Assembly: GCA_026874595.1 (NCBI GenBank)
Contig: CM049317.1
Coordinates: 54,791,118-54,855,117, forward strand
Origin: Sipunculus nudus
Lineage: Eukaryota > Annelida > Sipuncula > Golfingiida > Sipunculidae
Direction of reading: 5' to 3'
Length of the DNA: 64,000 nucleotides
Shown piece by piece: positions 35,349 to 47,597 of this stretch. Under the pieces are notes generated by a model, which was not told the origin of the DNA, ran no database searches, and saw only the letters and a list, made by a program, of their open reading frames with translations. The position numbers and the translations under genes were made by a program. Position 1 is the stretch's first letter. Every line of letters begins with the position of its first letter.

Positions 35349-35409
35349 GCCAAGAGAGGGACCTTCACCATTAACTTGCATCAGGGGAAAACCCTAAACG
35401 TAAATTTCG
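35349..35409 (+). CDS. Exon-like segment B of a duplicated pair
   Basis: Same length, acceptor, donor and phase as copy A, 127 bases downstream. Four of 61 bases differ: two silent and two replacing Ile by Thr and Tyr by His. The intron-like spacers are also very similar, so the copy event is recent or homogenised. The pair could be tandem alternative exons or a duplicated fragment of a decayed gene. Confidence 0.25.
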
Positions 35410-35624
35410 GTAAGACTGCTGAAAATCTTAGATAATCAACATAATTGCTTAAAATTAGGGGAAGTTTCTACCAAGAATAAATGAAGGGTTTCTGAGGATG
35501 AATGTATTCGTGAGACCAAAGAATCACTTTTGACGTCATTATACCATGGCTTACCAGAGGGGTCTCCAATTAAGTGATTACACTGATTACCGTGATTTGC
35601 TGTATGGCGCTCAGGGAAATATGG

Positions 35625-36200
35625 ATACAGACTACTGATCCAAGCAGTTGTTCTATACCGTAATACTGGATTATAGCCTCCACTGTAATAAATGTGCAGG
35701 ACCCCATGCCTAAAATACAAGAACCAAATTAAGAACCAAAAATTCACTTATAAATTTTTGCCATAAGATAACACTGGAAAAGCTAGATTTAAAAATGCCA
35801 TTCCATCACTTCCTATAATATACTGAGCAGATATCAGGTATTGATTTCGTTTTACGTTTATAAGATTGCAATTTGCTATATTGAGATTTCATATACCCGT
35901 GACACTTTTTACGACATTGCTTGACTGGCTATGCATGAGGAACACACTTTTATTTTACTAATGGTATTCCCAATGCCTTTGCACATTCTGAACACACTTT
36001 AAAGGCTGTTAAGAGTTGAAATAAACAACTTATAAAATCATAAATGTAATGCAGTTTGCTTACAAAAATGACCATGCAACCTACTTTTACAATTAAAAAA
36101 TATTATATGATGGCGACATTAAGTAAAAATGTAAGCCAATGGTTAAAAACAACATCAAGTGCATCAACGAAGTACTTTTTTCGAGGCCCAGGTTTGTCTC
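35625..36200. other. Gene-free stretch
   Basis: No exon or repeat recognised. Confidence 0.4.

Positions 36201-36202
<2 letters not shown>

Positions 36203-36267
<65 letters not shown>
36203..36267 (+). repeat. (TA)n microsatellite, left of inserted MITE
   Basis: About 32 TA units ending at the MITE terminus. Confidence 0.95.
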
Positions 36268-36270
<3 letters not shown>

Positions 36271-36448
36271 TGAAACCTCATTGTGTCGAAGTCGAAGGGA
36301 CCCTCAGAAAACTTCGACACATCCGAGGTTCGACACAAGCGGGTTTTATTTGGTAATAATTTAACCAGGGTTGTCAGGAATATCGAGTCTGTAACTTCGA
36401 CATAAGCGGGGTATTCGACATAAGCGAGTTCGACACAACGAGTTTTCA

Positions 36449-36451
<3 letters not shown>
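36268..36451 (+). mobile_element. pogo/Tigger-like MITE inside a TA microsatellite
   Basis: 184 bp with inverted termini CAGTGAAACCTCATTGTGTC and CAGTGAAAACTCGTTGTGTC, two mismatches in about 23 bp. CAGT..AACCTC termini and a TA target are typical of the pogo/Tigger branch of Tc1-mariner. Internal TTCGACATAAGCG words repeat. No coding capacity. It splits a TA array, consistent with insertion into TA. Confidence 0.85.

Positions 36452-36514
<63 letters not shown>
36452..36514 (+). repeat. (TA)n microsatellite, right of inserted MITE
   Basis: About 31 TA units. With the left half it forms one array interrupted by the MITE. Confidence 0.95.
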
Positions 36515-36517
<3 letters not shown>

Positions 36518-36854
36518 GGCTTTCAAAAAGGCGGGGATGGGATGCTCTAACTCTCTTTCGGATGCTCCAGTTGGACACTGTAGGACTGCTGATCGTACGC
36601 TGAATACGGACTATAGGACCCAGATGATAAATGTTAGCTCTTTCAGCAGTCATCGCTGCCGACTATCACAAACAAACAAGTAAACACTGCGCTGACAGCG
36701 TACGACTACTCCAATCAGATTATCATAGAATGACCGAATATCTGAAAAAGGTTCACATTTTACAATGACCCATATAATTTTGCAGATCCCCACCCTTGGG
36801 ACATTCCCATGGGACACTTAAAAATTTTGTCCCAGCATCTTTAATTATTCTTAA

Positions 36855-36856
<2 letters not shown>

Positions 36857-36887
<31 letters not shown>
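36857..36887 (+). repeat. (TA)n microsatellite
   Basis: Short TA array. Confidence 0.95.
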
Positions 36888-36888
<1 letters not shown>

Positions 36889-36889
36889 A

Positions 36890-39650
36890 ACTTTGCAAAA
36901 CTAAAAATTGAAAATTCATGATTCCTCAAATTTTAATTTGTCTCATAGGAAACCTGAAATGATAAATATAAACAAATGACGGAGCGACAAATCCGCCGCT
37001 TGTTCTAGTTCACGTAATCCCTGACGTCACTGCGTTTTTTTCGAGACAAGGAGTAAAACAAGTAATAATCACATTCCAAAGTAGATATTGTATTAATGTT
37101 ATTATATTTGAGAAATTCCTATTGTGCAATATATTGATCACACTTTTTCTGTAACGAATAATCATTATTTATCTTTTATAGTTTCCACATTTCTTTAGTC
37201 GATTTTCTAAAGAGAACAAAAGTAATCGATAATGTTACGGAAAAGGTTTTCTAAATTATCTGCGTTTTGACCGCAGTCCCTTTGGGGAAGATGTAGCGAT
37301 AGCATAGATCTGGTAAAATGGGTCTCATGAAAACCATTATCGTAGTTTTTATTTTGATTGCCAAGCAGATTTCGTGTAAACATCAAATGAGGAGGGGTTA
37401 TTAGAGGCCCACCGACAAGTCACAGTTTGATGGTTCTATCTTCATTGCGTTTCATAACTGATTCATTAAGCGCCCGGTCTGATTAAACGGTTTTAATGTC
37501 TTCATATCTTGATCAGAGAAAGCTACACAATGCGGCGTCTTCGGTAAAAAATCATTTATTAATGTGCTTCATCTTCATCATGTTAATTAAAACTGGCTGC
37601 TCCCTGGGGATTAATGTAAATAGAACACTAAAAGATAACCATTACATCTAGCCTTGGAGTGTGGTGTAAAAAGTAAGTGCTAGTATACGATAGTTGTTGT
37701 TTTTACGCCAATGAGGGGCTGCATGACATCCATTGTACTGAACAATCCTGAACGGATGTCATAAAAATTAATATGTGCGAGGCAAATGTACTTCCTTAAT
37801 GGATATGATATTAATTTATATGTGTAAGACATAAGTACCGTTGTAATACAGAAAATTTGTATTAAATTTATATATAAGCAAATAAAAGAAACCCTTACAT
37901 GATATCTGCCTTCGTTTCATCTGCTACTTAACTTGGTCAAGTGCAGCTGAACAAACGTCCAGGCTGCCTATGTAAAAACTTGAATAAAGCTAAATTTGGG
38001 CTAATAAATAAGAGAAATTAAAACCTTAATTATCAGTAAATATGTTTTATTTTAACTGTAACGTTAATCTCAATGTAGCTTTAACACCAGCATGGAACAA
38101 AAGCACGACTAAAACTGTATGGTTCAGGACGAGGAAAGAAAAAGATAAAATAAGTATATTATTTACTCTTTTCTGTTTGAAATCCAGTTCCACATGTCTC
38201 AATTAACGATATGAAGATATTCTTTTAACATTACGATGTGGTTCGAGCTACATGAATAAAACCTGCAAACGTATCACTGATTCTGGGAAAGGTTGTTTTA
38301 GAATGACACGCTCTTTAACATTCTTTATCGTTTCATAATAATTATGTGGTCAGGAAATAGCTGCACAAGAGTCGATTCTAATTCTTCCTCTCATGTTTTT
38401 ATAACAATTATATCATATATATATCCTCCTTACATTCATTTCCGGTATATTTAACCGTTTGTTCGAGCGTCATCTGCATTAACCGCTTCAATGTTATTAG
38501 CTTCATGGTCTGTCGTGAAATCAAAAAGCATTTTCCAAAAAAGATGATGTGGTTTGGTTTAAGGTTCTTTGAAAATAAACCTTTTACGCATTTTCTTCCA
38601 CTACCCATAATGCCTCTGTTGTTTGGGTTATCAGTTAAGCGTGTGCTAATCGCCAATAGGCTCTTCTAAGACTTAGTAACGAAATTGCGTGCTAGAGACC
38701 CCTTGTAAGGAAGAGACCATCAAAGGTCTTTGAATTATCACTGTGGATTCCGTTTGACGATGCCTTTTAAACATATCCGGTGAAGTCCCTGTTTGTCGTG
38801 TCGCTTTTCTTCCTGTTAATTCTTAAAATCTCAATTATACTGGAACCTGACTCTTAGAAGATTTGTAGAGCTACTGGGTCTACCCAAAAGTTCACCCTTT
38901 AATCTTTTAGATTATTGCTAAAGGAAGAATATTTGTAAATACCAACCTTTTCCTTCAAGAGACACAACTGAAAATGTCTTTAATAGGTTTTAAAAATATT
39001 GAGGACATTAGTGTGGAATATTTTTAAAGTGTAGAAGATGCGTAGCTTCAATATGTGAGAGAGTCAGGGACGGATACAGGATTTGAGAATAGGGGTCACA
39101 GAAGGAACCGTGTTTCTGGTTGGCGCTATTAATATTCTGTAAAGAAAATTCTACAACAATAAAAAAAAGGTCAGAACTTATCCCTGCTGTCTGACACTCA
39201 ATACCCCACACTACCCATGCAAATCGTGACCATCGTAAAACTACCTATATTCAATTAAGTTTTGAATTCTATTTGAATTCTAATAACTTTAAGCTCTCAA
39301 GATACATACATCTTTGGAATCGTCAGACTATCCTTTCTAACACAAGAATAACGTTTTTGTTGTAGATTTCACAATTTAAGCAGTTATCTCACATCTTGCA
39401 GTAGGTGTGTATTTAATAATAGCATCATCTAAAAACACATTTTACATTTTTTAACATCAACCTTCTTTCCTTCTTTCTAAATTTTTATTTTAAAATTTAA
39501 ATTTTAAATTTGAAAAGTCTGAATGATTTAACAAATGTTTGGTATTAAAATAAACGCGTTAACTCGTTTGATGAATGGCCTTATAAAATAACAAAAGGAG
39601 TAGGACGCTTCGGATTACGTGTCTCTATAATTAAATATTATTCATTTATC
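36890..39650. other. Gene-free region with one island
   Basis: At 37390-37640 the sequence is more complex, with several homeodomain-like TTAATTAA, GATTAAACGG and CATTAAGCG words but no coding frame. The rest is AT-rich and unremarkable. Confidence 0.25.
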
Positions 39651-39656
39651 TAACCG

Positions 39657-39687
<31 letters not shown>

Positions 39688-39706
39688 TTGTGTGTGTGTA
39701 TATATA
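39657..39706 (+). repeat. (TA)n/(TG)n microsatellite
   Basis: TA array, short TG stretch and TA again, ending at a MITE. Confidence 0.9.
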
Positions 39707-39875
39707 CATACTGAAACCTGGAAAAACACCCATGAGACCGGTCAACACTGGTCCTTATTGCCAGATGATCCTTTAAGACAGGTCAGCTCCAACCAATCTT
39801 GGTGATTTCAGGTCACTGTTGGGTGGCCTTTACACAGGTGGTCTTGTTGGACAGGTGGTGTTTCAGGTTCCACTG
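39707..39875 (+). mobile_element. Small TA-flanked MITE
   Basis: 169 bp. The right terminus read inward is CAGTGGAACCTGAAACACCA and the left is CATACTGAAACCTGGAAAAA then CACC. TA lies on both sides. Diverged but of the same CAGT..AACCT terminal type as the MITE at 36268. Several AGGTC and GGTGG words inside. Confidence 0.6.
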
Positions 39876-40812
39876 TATATGAAGGTTCTCTCATAAACAT
39901 TGCGCCCCCCCCCCCAACTTTTGTTTACCAGCCTGTGTTGCTAAACCTCTTAGCTACTGCATATTTTCTTTTTTTAAGATAGCAAACAAACCGTCACCGG
40001 TCATGGATATTGCTTACACGCAAAAAGAAACAACTGACGGACATGAAATGCACGCTGTCTTGTGGGCACTCAGATATGTAATCAACCGAAAATATAGATA
40101 GCAAGGAATATGGAGAGACATTAAAATTGGCAGGTGACATAGGCATCGATTCCCGAATGCCCTAATATATATCCTTAAGATTTATAGATCATATTTGTAC
40201 TTCATTTCGTTTGGTGAGCTACGACTTGAAATATTTTGCCAAATATGAAAAACACAAGTTTTTTTTCACAAGATGTCACCCGGCTTCGCCGAACATATGA
40301 ATAGGGGGTGTAAAGTTTTTGGATTTAATCCTCCGCCTGATCTGGGAAGTCACTAAGCTGGGACAAGCTATCCGTTCAAGCCGCTCCTTCCCTTGTGTAA
40401 ATCTCTCTTGCGTGATTTTAACACGAGAGGCACCGAGTCTATATCCTTCCAGTACGAGTGTGTAATTTTTATCCGATGCATCATTTATCCAATCGACTAC
40501 TCGTGTCTACATATATATCTCTTTTGTCTGCATAAGATAAGGGGGATGGTCTCTGGCAGTGTTTTTCTGTGTTTCCGTGTATGGTGAACTGTCACATTAT
40601 TGTCGGTATATTACAGAAAAGTACAAGTTCGACAAATGTAATTTTAAGCTGTGTTATTGAAGAGACAAGCATACAATAACATATGATTATAGCCTGGATC
40701 AGTACATTTGATCAATATGATCCCAGATAATACCCTTGCAACTAAATCAGTGGGTGGCCCCACCTCTCTTCAGGTAAAGTGAATAAGAACACTGTAGCCT
40801 TTGAACCATATA

Positions 40813-41992
40813 CAGTCAAACTTCTCTTAGTGGGCATCTCTATAAATTGGGCACCTCTATAATGTGGGCACTTTTGGCCAGTCCCATTTTTTCTTCTCTT
40901 TATATTCTGTAAAGTGAGCACCTTTCCCGAGCTAATATGGGCACCTCATCGATTTTTCCAGTTGAAGTGTCTTCCTATTTAAAATTTAGGAGCTTATAAA
41001 TTGTGAATTTTTAATTATTAATAATCAGAATAACTGTTAATTATTAAATATTTATATTTCAACTATTAATGATAATGATCAAACAGATGAACGATGGACA
41101 GAGGTGTATTACTGTCTTATTGCATAATCATAATAATAGCCTTCTTGAATCAAGGCTAGGCATGGCATACATGCATACTAATTTGACTACTTTTATATGC
41201 CTGTTCTGAATGATCAGACCTCAGCTCAGACTGGTCGTTCCTGTGTTTTTTTATAGCCAGCAGTGAATGCCCACTTAGTAGCCATTCATACTAGACTGAT
41301 GGGTATACTTTTAATTTAGCAGTCACTAGACTTTCTTAAGTCAATGAAGCAACTTTACTGCAAAAGTTAAAACTATGAGTGGATGTCTTGCTCATTCACC
41401 CAGTTACTTGGTACTCTTAGATAAGGTAATTGGGTGAGGTTCCCCTGTCTTCCCCTGTTTACTTTGCAGTTGCACTTAATGATCAACACTAAATACTGGT
41501 TATTCTGTGTCATAATCAATGTTACTGTCTGCAAATAAAATGTCAACCCCAGACTGAAATATTAAGGTTTCCTATAGCCATAAAGTGTACCTGTTCACAG
41601 ATTCTCAGAGTGGCTTGTATTACAGAAAATTTGTAGAGCCGTATGGTATATTTAAGGATGCACATGGTAACTTATCAAACTATTAGAAAGATTTAAATAA
41701 CAGGATACACCCTGGTAGATTATGTCCATAGACACATGTTATAACACACACATATTATTAACAATTATATGTTTTTTTTTACATTTAACATTTGTGTTTA
41801 TAAACATGAGAAACGTACATGTTATTGTATCAAGTTAATGAAGTACTATGAAAACTGGAGCAACTATTGTAATATTTTAGAGGAGGTGGCAGCACTGAAT
41901 GTGGCAGCTATAACCTCCATAAAGTGGGCACCTCTATAAAGTGGGTAGTTTAACCCAGTCCCAAAGGTGCCCACATTATAGAGGTTCGACGG
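40813..41992 (+). mobile_element. 1.18-kb pogo-like non-autonomous element
   Basis: The termini read CAGTCAAACTTCTCTTAGTG on the left and CCGTCGAACCTCTATAATGT on the right, both next to TA. Inside each end the word GTGGGCACCTCTATAA (or its inverse) is repeated several times, near 40828-40872 and 41915-41988. The middle is AT-rich with no frame long enough for a transposase, so it is an internally deleted or passenger copy. Confidence 0.75.
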
Positions 41993-42181
41993 TACCAGGA
42001 TTCCCTAAAACAAGAACAAGTGCATACTTATATGAATTAAATAACTATAAAAATATGTTTCTCCAGAAATCTTTTGCTAAGATACTTAGATAATATGCTG
42101 CATGTACGCTTTGGGAACACCTTAGTAATCTGCCCATCTCACGAGAAAAAGAAAATCTCGTGACTCCTACAAAGATTTTAT

Positions 42182-42705
42182 TAGAGGTGCGGACCTTGGT
42201 AGGCCGGTCAAGCCGACAGCGTTCTGATCCTGTTCTGTCCAGTTATAGGCATACTGTAACTTTAATACTTTCAATGTTAAGACAAATTTATGTTCTATAA
42301 AATAATGAAAAATAAGTGCATTCAAGACCATACACATTCCAATGCATATATTATCTCCGTTTTACTATCAAGCCTTCCGTGTCACTCCTGATTAATATAA
42401 CTATACTTACATTTTATGTGTGTATCTAATTGAAGCATTTTACTGGGTGCCAGGCAAGTCCATTTGTGCATGGTTGAGCATTCTTTCTTTGAGAAATTAA
42501 CTTTAATAAACAGACATACGGTCCGTAATTAGAGTTAGACTATCAGTTGAAACTTGTAAAACAATCGAATTCATCTATAGTACGAGCGATCAAATTAATC
42601 AAGAATAGGTGGTCCTGACCGGTTCGGACTGGTCCGGTCCGGTCCAAGGATGATCGCTCCGGTATTAACGGTCTTTTCCGGTCCAGCCCAAAATCCGCAC
42701 CTCTA
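42182..42705 (+). mobile_element. hAT-like MITE
   Basis: Inverted termini TAGAGGTGCGGA at 42182-42193 and its inverse at 42694-42705. CCGGTCCGGTCC repeats lie near the right end. TAG..GGTGCG termini resemble hAT elements, but an 8-bp target duplication is not clear (ATTTTATT against ACATTAAT). No coding capacity. Confidence 0.55.
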
Positions 42706-42829
42706 CATTAATGGATACTTATTTAACATTTATAGGCACAATATAAAACATATTGCACATGCTATTGGGCTGCAGTCTATGCCTTGCATAGGGAATATGA
42801 GCTCCAAAGGAGTAAAATTATCATTTACT

Positions 42830-43110
42830 TCGTGATACCAAGGATGACCGGTGAAACAAGTTGGCTCTGCGTTTCGGATTTCCGAGAGCCGTCTATAGTT
42901 AATTCGATGCTGAATATCTGTAGCCAGCGTCGTATCTTATTTCGTCAGATGTTGTCTGGTCTCACAGAGAAGTGTCCTACTTCGACATTTTACTTAACTG
43001 CTTGGTTTCGAGTTCCGCTGGGTCGTGAGGCCGGTGGGAGAAACTGTTTTCACGAGATGATCCCTACATAAACGGTCAGCCGCGCTTAGCTGAACGAGAT
43101 GAGAGGGTAA
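42830..43110 (+). other. Possible transcribed exon with strong donor
   Basis: A GC-richer stretch ends GATGAGAGG and is followed by GTAAGTAATA, a near-consensus donor. The longest frame (ending TAA at 43071) closes before the donor, so if real it is more likely untranslated. It starts shortly after the hAT-like element. Confidence 0.2.
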
Positions 43111-43119
43111 GTAATAATT

Positions 43120-44055
43120 ATTTATCGATCCGGAACCTCTTCGACTGATGAGGATCCTGCAACCATGTCAACCATGGTTTCTTATCTTTTCATCCCATTA
43201 ATACATGTATAATCCTGGATTCACTGGCTCAAAATAGAACATGGAAAGAGTACACATGAATAAGAATAAAAAATTGCAACATTAAAAACAAATTTCTTCA
43301 TGGTACAATTTAGGGCTCTGGGAGCAAATAAAATATTGTTCGAGCATGCGATTATTTTTATTTTTATTTTATTTACTGGTGAAGACACAATACGTCGAAT
43401 ATTGCCAGTTTGCATAGAAATTACAAAAAAATGTTCGATTCCTGAAATGGTGTATATGATGAATACAAAAATGTAATCAATTTTACATATCTTTAGGAAT
43501 TCTTATAGAGAATTTGTGGTCAGAGCACAAATTAGCAACATCTTAAGACTTGGTATTCATTTGCAAAAAAAATGAGAACTATTCATCCAAAATCGATAAG
43601 GGTATACTATTAAAAATCCATGAGTGACCTAATTAATAGTATAACAATTAATAACGAAAGGAGGCAAAAAGATACATAAACTAAAAATCAATCTCCCCAA
43701 ACTTTATTATTTCCATGTAAGATGTTCCTTGTTTTGAAATATGGACATATATTTCATCGCTGTGACTCGTTAATGAAAAACCCTTCTGACAACTTCAGTC
43801 ACGACCATTCCAAAGAAATCTCTGAGGGGTTACTCTTTGCAGGTTCACAGCCTTGTTTGCTTGAGAAGCATATACAATTTGCAACCCTGAAAAAGATACA
43901 GACATGTAGACATGTTGTTCTGTTTAAAACAGATTGAACGGCATCTCTCTTTTGCAGGGGAAGACTTAAACAAAAGGTACACGTTAAAACAAGGATTTTG
44001 AAAATTTCTAAAAATTTCTAACAACAAAGGATTTTGAAAATGAACTGGCCATTGC
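43120..44055. other. Gene-free stretch
   Basis: AT-rich, with a small direct repeat GGATTTTGAAAAT near 44000 and 44028. Confidence 0.4.
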
Positions 44056-44057
44056 CA

Positions 44058-44060
<3 letters not shown>

Positions 44061-44102
<42 letters not shown>
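44061..44102 (+). repeat. (TA)n microsatellite
   Basis: About 20 TA units. Confidence 0.95.
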
Positions 44103-44104
<2 letters not shown>

Positions 44105-44559
44105 TATCTGTCTATCGGTCGATTTATCTATGAATTGATTGATTTATCTCGATCGATCGATGCTTATTAAAAAGGAGGATAAATAACAGAGACGGGTAGA
44201 AGCGCGGACAGGTAGTTACGAATTTGTTGAGAAGCATAATAAACGACTATTTAAGGAGGATGAGAAGGGAAAAAGAGAGAACAGGAAAGGGAGGAGAAGA
44301 CACAAACAGGAACAGAGACACAGACACAGACACGGCTAGACAGAGAGACAGAAAAAGACCGAAACATGGAGACAGAAAGAGGAAGATAATGATAATAATG
44401 ATGAATAAGACTGTAATTAAAAGAAAATGAAAGGGATGGGGGTCTTCAGTATTGTTTTTTTAACTGACCTATCTGTGTACGCATAAAGCCACCATACTGA
44501 AAATATGTCTCCCCCTCAATTTACGAGACAGTTAATGAACCATTCACATCTGATACACA

Positions 44560-44900
44560 GGGTTTGTAAGAAGCTCGCGCTTACACAAGCATTAAATGCG
44601 CATCCACTTTCGATGAGAACTCCACCGAAAACGAACCCGTGGATTTTATACATGGCGTGGGCTTCGTGAATTCCCGCCACAATAGGCCCAAAGCTGTGTC
44701 GTCTGCTGAGCGAAACAAATCAATACCTAACTGGAGAAATATTGTTACTGGCTTTTAGCAGGTTGTATTCTGATCAAAGCGACAGCCTAGGGGTTATCAC
44801 AGAACGGCAGAATGGCGTGAGCGTCTTCTACGTTGACAACTTAGACAGGATTCAGCTAGCAACGATGTATAAGCTACACAAAATCAAGTGATGGGATTAA
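44560..44900. other. Higher-complexity island
   Basis: Balanced composition, no coding frame and no internal repeat. It may be regulatory. Confidence 0.2.
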
Positions 44901-45004
44901 GCCGGTCTTGGTGTTTATTTCTAAACCCTTATTTTTTAGATTGCCAAACTACCTCAGATGACGTCATAATTCTGTATATCTTTATTTGCAGAAACCCGGA
45001 AGCC

Positions 45005-45215
45005 AGTCCGAAATATGGCTCGCAGAACTCTCCCAAACAAATCCAAATATGATTCTCAAAAGTTCATAGCAAGACCAAAACATTGCTCTCAGATGTCCAA
45101 AGCCAGTCAAAAAGTATGGGTCGCAAAAGTGCAAAGCCAGTTAAAAACATGGCTCACAGAAATTCTAAAACAATTCCAAAACAAGCAAGCCTACAATATG
45201 GATTACAAAAGATCC
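45005..45215 (+). repeat. Degenerate roughly 34-bp tandem repeat
   Basis: AAGCCAGT..AAATATGGCTC.CAGAA-type units recur about five times with heavy divergence. The overlapping frame from 45015 is a by-product of the repeat and the following TC array. Confidence 0.5.
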
Positions 45216-45316
45216 AAAATGTGGCTAAAATATAGCTGGTGTGCATTTAATTTCACTTGTATCAAACAAATTTTCGGAAAAATTCCTCTGTTTACCTGTT
45301 TACCTGCCCCGTCCTC

Positions 45317-45317
<1 letters not shown>

Positions 45318-45369
<52 letters not shown>
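45318..45369 (+). repeat. (TC)n microsatellite
   Basis: About 25 TC units. Confidence 0.95.
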
Positions 45370-45371
<2 letters not shown>

Positions 45372-45419
45372 ATTTTATCTATGAACAACTCTTCATTGTT
45401 GGCCAGATGAACAATCCAT

Positions 45420-46494
45420 CTTTATATAATATATATTGAAGTTGTAATCATATTACATGCGCTATAAATTTATCTTTTTCTCGGTGACGCAAATGTGCTA
45501 ACCATATTTGGTATACGGGGTATAATGGTATATATGTCATAAATCCCATATGACACATCAGGGACTGGTTTACCTTATGTTCCTATAGTAACGGATTGAT
45601 TAATATTTAAAATATGACCAAAAAATGATATTAACTAAACGATTCTGAATTACCAAAAAAAGTCAAATTAATCATAAAAGAGCACTTCCAATTTGATCCA
45701 GTTATAATACCCCCTTGGGGAATTTGTCAAAGAAAAACGAGGAATTAACTAAAATCTGTTTAAAAAGTTCACATCTGTTCACCCTAAAGAAAACAGGTTA
45801 AAGGCCATGAAAACATGGGTTAATAAAGTTTATTTTTACAGATTTTCGTAAAGGTTTTATCTGATTATGTCGTGGCCCCACTTCCCGATATTTGGGGAAT
45901 CGGCAGCGTTTTCTAAAATTCGGCTGGTCCTAAATCCCAACGGTACCCCTGCACTGCTTATACAACCGATTATGGTAACAGCATTGGCAAATAACACCTA
46001 CATCTAAAATCAATACAAAAGTTGATTTAAATTCATAATAGACTTCATAAAGCATACAGTGTTTTTTTTATAGTGTACATATTTTTTTTTTTTACTTTTC
46101 AATCATTTAAAATGATTTTGTGATATTTAATGAATATATTTTTAAAAGTGCACTATTTCAAGCACCCAGTAACAGTAAGCCAATATTAAGTGGACTTAAA
46201 CTTAACTACACGACAATATTTAAAAGTGTTTTTTTCCTCTATTGTGTGTATTTCTAGTTAAAAATTGAAATTTCAATTTTTTTTATTGAATCAGTATTTA
46301 AATTTTAGTCATAAGGTATATAGACTAATTATAAAGGATAATCATAAAAAACACATTTTAGATATTGCCATGATGTTTAATATTAGCCGCTAAAAGAGGG
46401 CTTCCTGTTTCTAAATGGTAAAAATAGCATACATTTAAAAATAAAATAAAATGTTAAAATAATATATTAATGAACGAAAACAAATAAAAATTTC

Positions 46495-46542
<48 letters not shown>

Positions 46543-47590
46543 CATCATAAAGAATACTGTTATAGGTGTCAAATAAGGTTTACTTTAATTGTCTTATATG
46601 GATTTAAAACAACTTTTCGATTAATTTTAGATATAGGGTTTCTTTACAATAATGATGCCTTAACACCGATTTGTTGGACACACTGCACTGCATAACTGAT
46701 TAATACAACTTAACTGCCAGATTCATCTGATTTGTGTTAATCCGAATTTTGTGATCTAATCGATTACTTGAGGCTGAAATCAGGTCCCAAGTAATCTTGT
46801 TGCACTTTGCTTTTTTTAACGAATACTGGCCTCCAAATCGATTAACACTTATTGAGGTCATGGGTATAGAATTTGCTACCCATTTCACCCCTTTTAGCGA
46901 GCACAGGAATTTGCGCCAGCTCACTACCGATTTTTGTTGGACTACTTTCATACAAATTTGTACTTTGAGAGTACTCGAGTACTCGAATTCAAGAAATTTT
47001 AACAGAATACTCGATTTCGGTACTGACCTTTTCTTTTAGACATTTAAGCAATACTTTATGTGATTAGTAATTATGTATTAAAAATCTAATTTATATTCGA
47101 CTAATATACATAACGTGTGCTGTGAATTGACAAAGCACCCCTTAACACGCCTTACACATTAAATGTAAATATGGTTGACTTCTTTCAGCTAGAAAAAGCC
47201 GTAAAGATTCCCGTTTTGTGATATTGCTGAATGTTGAGTGTTGCCCAACGAGTCAATAAATTCACAACCCTATTGAGCACTTAAATAAATGTATTGACAG
47301 CGTGGGTAATATAGATATCAAAGTTTGCTATATTTTTCGGATAAATATAATTCTATTAATAAAAAAAATTATTATATAGATAATATTATTTCCATATTCT
47401 ATATAACTAGGATGACCATTGTACAATGTGTAAAAACAATTCCCGCAACATTTTGGTCGCATCTCTTGACCTAAAGCAACCCTTACCGACCTATTATTGC
47501 TTGCCGGAAATCGAAGATTTCTGCAAGAATGTTGGTCAGTTGCGTATGTCTGTTTGTCACGATGTTTGTTTGTCCCCACTCTACTATCCA
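45420..47590. other. Gene-free AT-rich stretch
   Basis: No exon supported. A (TA)n array lies at 46499-46541. AGTACTCGAGTACTCG near 46970 is palindromic and reminiscent of hAT-type MITE interiors, but no paired terminus was found. Confidence 0.4.
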
Positions 47591-47597
47591 CATGTTT

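Larger units (their letters stand above)
35040..35620. repeat. Nested local duplication
   Basis: A 127-bp tandem duplication (35202-35328 and 35329-35455) is flanked by two further related segments near 35070-35160 and 35529-35600. Those share TGACGTCATT, TTACCAGAG and CCAATTAAGTGATTACACTG. The outer pair is about 458 bp apart. Confidence 0.85.

Noticed and set aside
45015-45410. 131-codon frame starting MARRTLPNK
   Set aside because: Spans a degenerate 34-bp tandem repeat and a TC microsatellite; no domain.
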